In this document: one piece after another, positions 62,847-64,000 of the stretch
Numbering within the stretch: position 1 is the first letter of the stretch
How the letters are laid out: each line of letters opens with the position of its first letter
From: Zunongwangia atlantica 22II14-10F7
Lineage (GTDB): Bacteria > Bacteroidota > Bacteroidia > Flavobacteriales > Flavobacteriaceae
Reading direction: 5' to 3'
NCBI RefSeq assembly: GCF_002094855.1
Contig: NZ_ARYN01000003.1
Span: forward strand, 124,001-188,000
DNA length: 64,000 nucleotides
Translations under genes and position numbers: made by a program
Notes under the pieces: model-generated
Databases searched by the model: none
Seen by the model: the letters and a program-made list of their open reading frames with translations, nothing else
Told to the model about the DNA's origin: nothing

Positions 62847-64000
62847 TCACCATTTTATTGAAATTTCAACGCCTTCAGGATCATTTGCAAATTGCAGAAG
62901 CAAAGTTTTACTCTTCTGGTCATAATCCTGATTGGTATCTGGTGATTTACGTAATGGTTTATTATTAATTGAAATTGATTTTGGTTGCTCCGGAAGCAAA
63001 ATTCTCATACTATTGTTAGTATCAAGCGGACTTTTACAAACAAAAGTATATGATGTTCTGGTAATTTCTTCATCATAAATTCTACTTGCCGAGGCCAAAA
63101 CCTGTGGTTTATTTTTATCTTTTACGCTACTAATATTGTATAAATAGCTTTGCTCTCCTGGTTTAGTAACTATTTCTGAAAGAACTGGTAATGCTGGATT
63201 AAAAAGATCAATATAACTTCCTTTAGTTATTACAGGTGCATCAGAAACACTTTCATCTAAAGTGGCAATAAGCTCGTAAGCTCCTCTAACGAGTTCAAAA
63301 TTATTTTTGAACTGAAGCTTTTGCTCATTATTTACATCAGCATAAGCTTTATTTAAAGTGCTAAGAAAAATATCATCTCCATTTTTATTCGTCACAAAAT
63401 CCTTTGGATTCTGCTTAATAAAATAGACTTTCCCTTTTCCCGCCTTGTAAACCTGATTATCCTCTGGATATTCAATATTTAGTATATTGGTTAAATGCTC
63501 TATAGGCTTTTTGTAATTATATTTACCGGTATTCCACCATTCCTCTACTTGCTGGTAAGGGTCGTTATCTGCCGCAGCATAAATTAAAACTCCGCCTTCC
63601 TTAATCCATTTTGCAAGATATTCGTGCTCTTCAGGATTATTGGGTTTCATATTCGAATAGCTAAGAATCAATACTTTTTTATCCTGAAGACTGGGCTTGT
63701 AACTAAGGTTTTCTAAATGAACGGTTCTAACCGGAACTCCTCTTTTTAATAAAGGGAAAGTTTGCCCGTAAAAGTTTGAAAAATTAGGGTCTTCGTAGCC
63801 ATCGTGATTTGGAAAGGTTTGAAACATCAACGAATTACTCATAGCCACCGCAATCCCCTGATCTCCACTTACCGTATTTTCTGAAACCTGAATATCATTT
63901 AAAGTATTCACCATAATCTGCATTTGGGTAGAATATGGCTTTGGGATAAGAATTTTCTTATCTGTTCCGGCAACACTATAAGGACGAGTATAAATACGCT
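62847..64000 (-). CDS. Large protein, C-terminal part only (5' end beyond window)
   Basis: The minus-strand frame stays open past its first ATG (63923) to base 64000, so at least 384 residues are visible and the true start lies outside. Residues 60-160 of the visible part read like a class-I glutamine-amidotransferase fold (LILSYSNMKP then YLAKWIKEGGVLIYAAADN), as found in GH42-type trimerisation domains. A beta-rich C-terminus follows. It could be a beta-galactosidase-like hydrolase, but no catalytic motif is inside the window, so the function is open. A ROK kinase gene follows at 27 bp. Confidence 0.6.
   Translation of the reverse strand, partial: RIYTRPYSVAGTDKKILIPKPYSTQMQIMVNTLNDIQVSENTVSGDQGIAVAMSNSLMFQTFPNHDGYEDPNFSNFYGQTFPLLKRGVPVRTVHLENLSYKPSLQDKKVLILSYSNMKPNNPEEHEYLAKWIKEGGVLIYAAADNDPYQQVEEWWNTGKYNYKKPIEHLTNILNIEYPEDNQVYKAGKGKVYFIKQNPKDFVTNKNGDDIFLSTLNKAYADVNNEQKLQFKNNFELVRGAYELIATLDESVSDAPVITKGSYIDLFNPALPVLSEIVTKPGEQSYLYNISSVKDKNKPQVLASASRIYDEEITRTSYTFVCKSPLDTNNSMRILLPEQPKSISINNKPLRKSPDTNQDYDQKSKTLLLQFANDPEGVEISIKW

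Overview
The window comes from a Bacteroidota chromosome, almost certainly a marine-type Flavobacteriaceae. The evidence is AT-rich DNA, paired SusC/SusD outer-membrane systems, many lipoproteins with a short SxxC lipobox, a Bacteroidetes-type arginine decarboxylase, a mevalonate pathway with a geranylgeranylglyceryl-phosphate synthase-like prenyltransferase, and little Shine-Dalgarno signal. A Zunongwangia/Gramella/Salegentibacter-like genus is a guess from the overall feel of the proteins, not a demonstrated assignment.

Region 1 (1-28929, all minus strand) is a large polysaccharide-utilisation locus (PUL). From promoter-distal to promoter-proximal it holds a GH3 glucosidase cut by the left edge, susD and susC, then an 863-residue alpha/beta hydrolase, a second susD and a second susC, and then a long enzyme operon: GH92, GH20, GH92, a GHL10-like lipoprotein, a CBM9-like protein, a GH130 phosphorylase, a sodium:solute symporter and a third GH92. 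Three alpha-mannosidases, a beta-hexosaminidase and a GH130_2-type mannosyl-GlcNAc phosphorylase point to eukaryotic N-glycans or a similar Man/GlcNAc oligosaccharide. In this model, outer-membrane and periplasmic enzymes trim mannose and GlcNAc, the symporter imports the core disaccharide, and GH130 phosphorolyses it in the cytoplasm. Both susC leaders share an almost identical 5' segment and a hairpin at the same place.

Region 2 (29073-31899) is a LytS/LytTR-type two-component pair facing an AraC-family regulator. They are the only transcription regulators next to the PUL.

Region 3 (32401-46078, nearly all plus strand) is an arsenosugar-biosynthesis-type cluster: AhpD-like protein, radical SAM ArsS, TIGR04282-type glycosyltransferase, purine-nucleoside phosphorylase, ArsM-like methyltransferase and a DUF547 lipoprotein. 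A GH113-like lipoprotein follows on the opposite strand. Then come an FAD oxidoreductase, a membrane polyferredoxin, a cyclase-family metalloprotein, two GT2 glycosyltransferases and a GT-C mannosyltransferase-like membrane protein. The gene content suggests dimethylarsenate -> arsenoadenosine -> arsenoribose -> arsenosugar or arsenolipid, with a less-described redox/cyclase/glycosyltransferase extension.

Region 4 (46055-64000) is mostly core metabolism: a tandem LAB_N membrane protein; a polyamine operon (arginine decarboxylase, agmatinase, deoxyhypusine-synthase-like protein); an RluB-type pseudouridine synthase; isoprenoid genes (prenyltransferase, mevalonate kinase, diphosphomevalonate decarboxylase); TspO; an HI0933-like flavoprotein; a glycerophosphodiesterase; an SDR; YetF and PaiB-like proteins; small proteins; a Tat-exported metallophosphoesterase; a ROK kinase; and the C-terminal part of a large protein cut by the right edge.

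A composite dispersed repeat occurs twice in inverted orientation (about 21196-21498 and 44367-44494). No rRNA, tRNA, CRISPR array, transposase or phage gene was seen.
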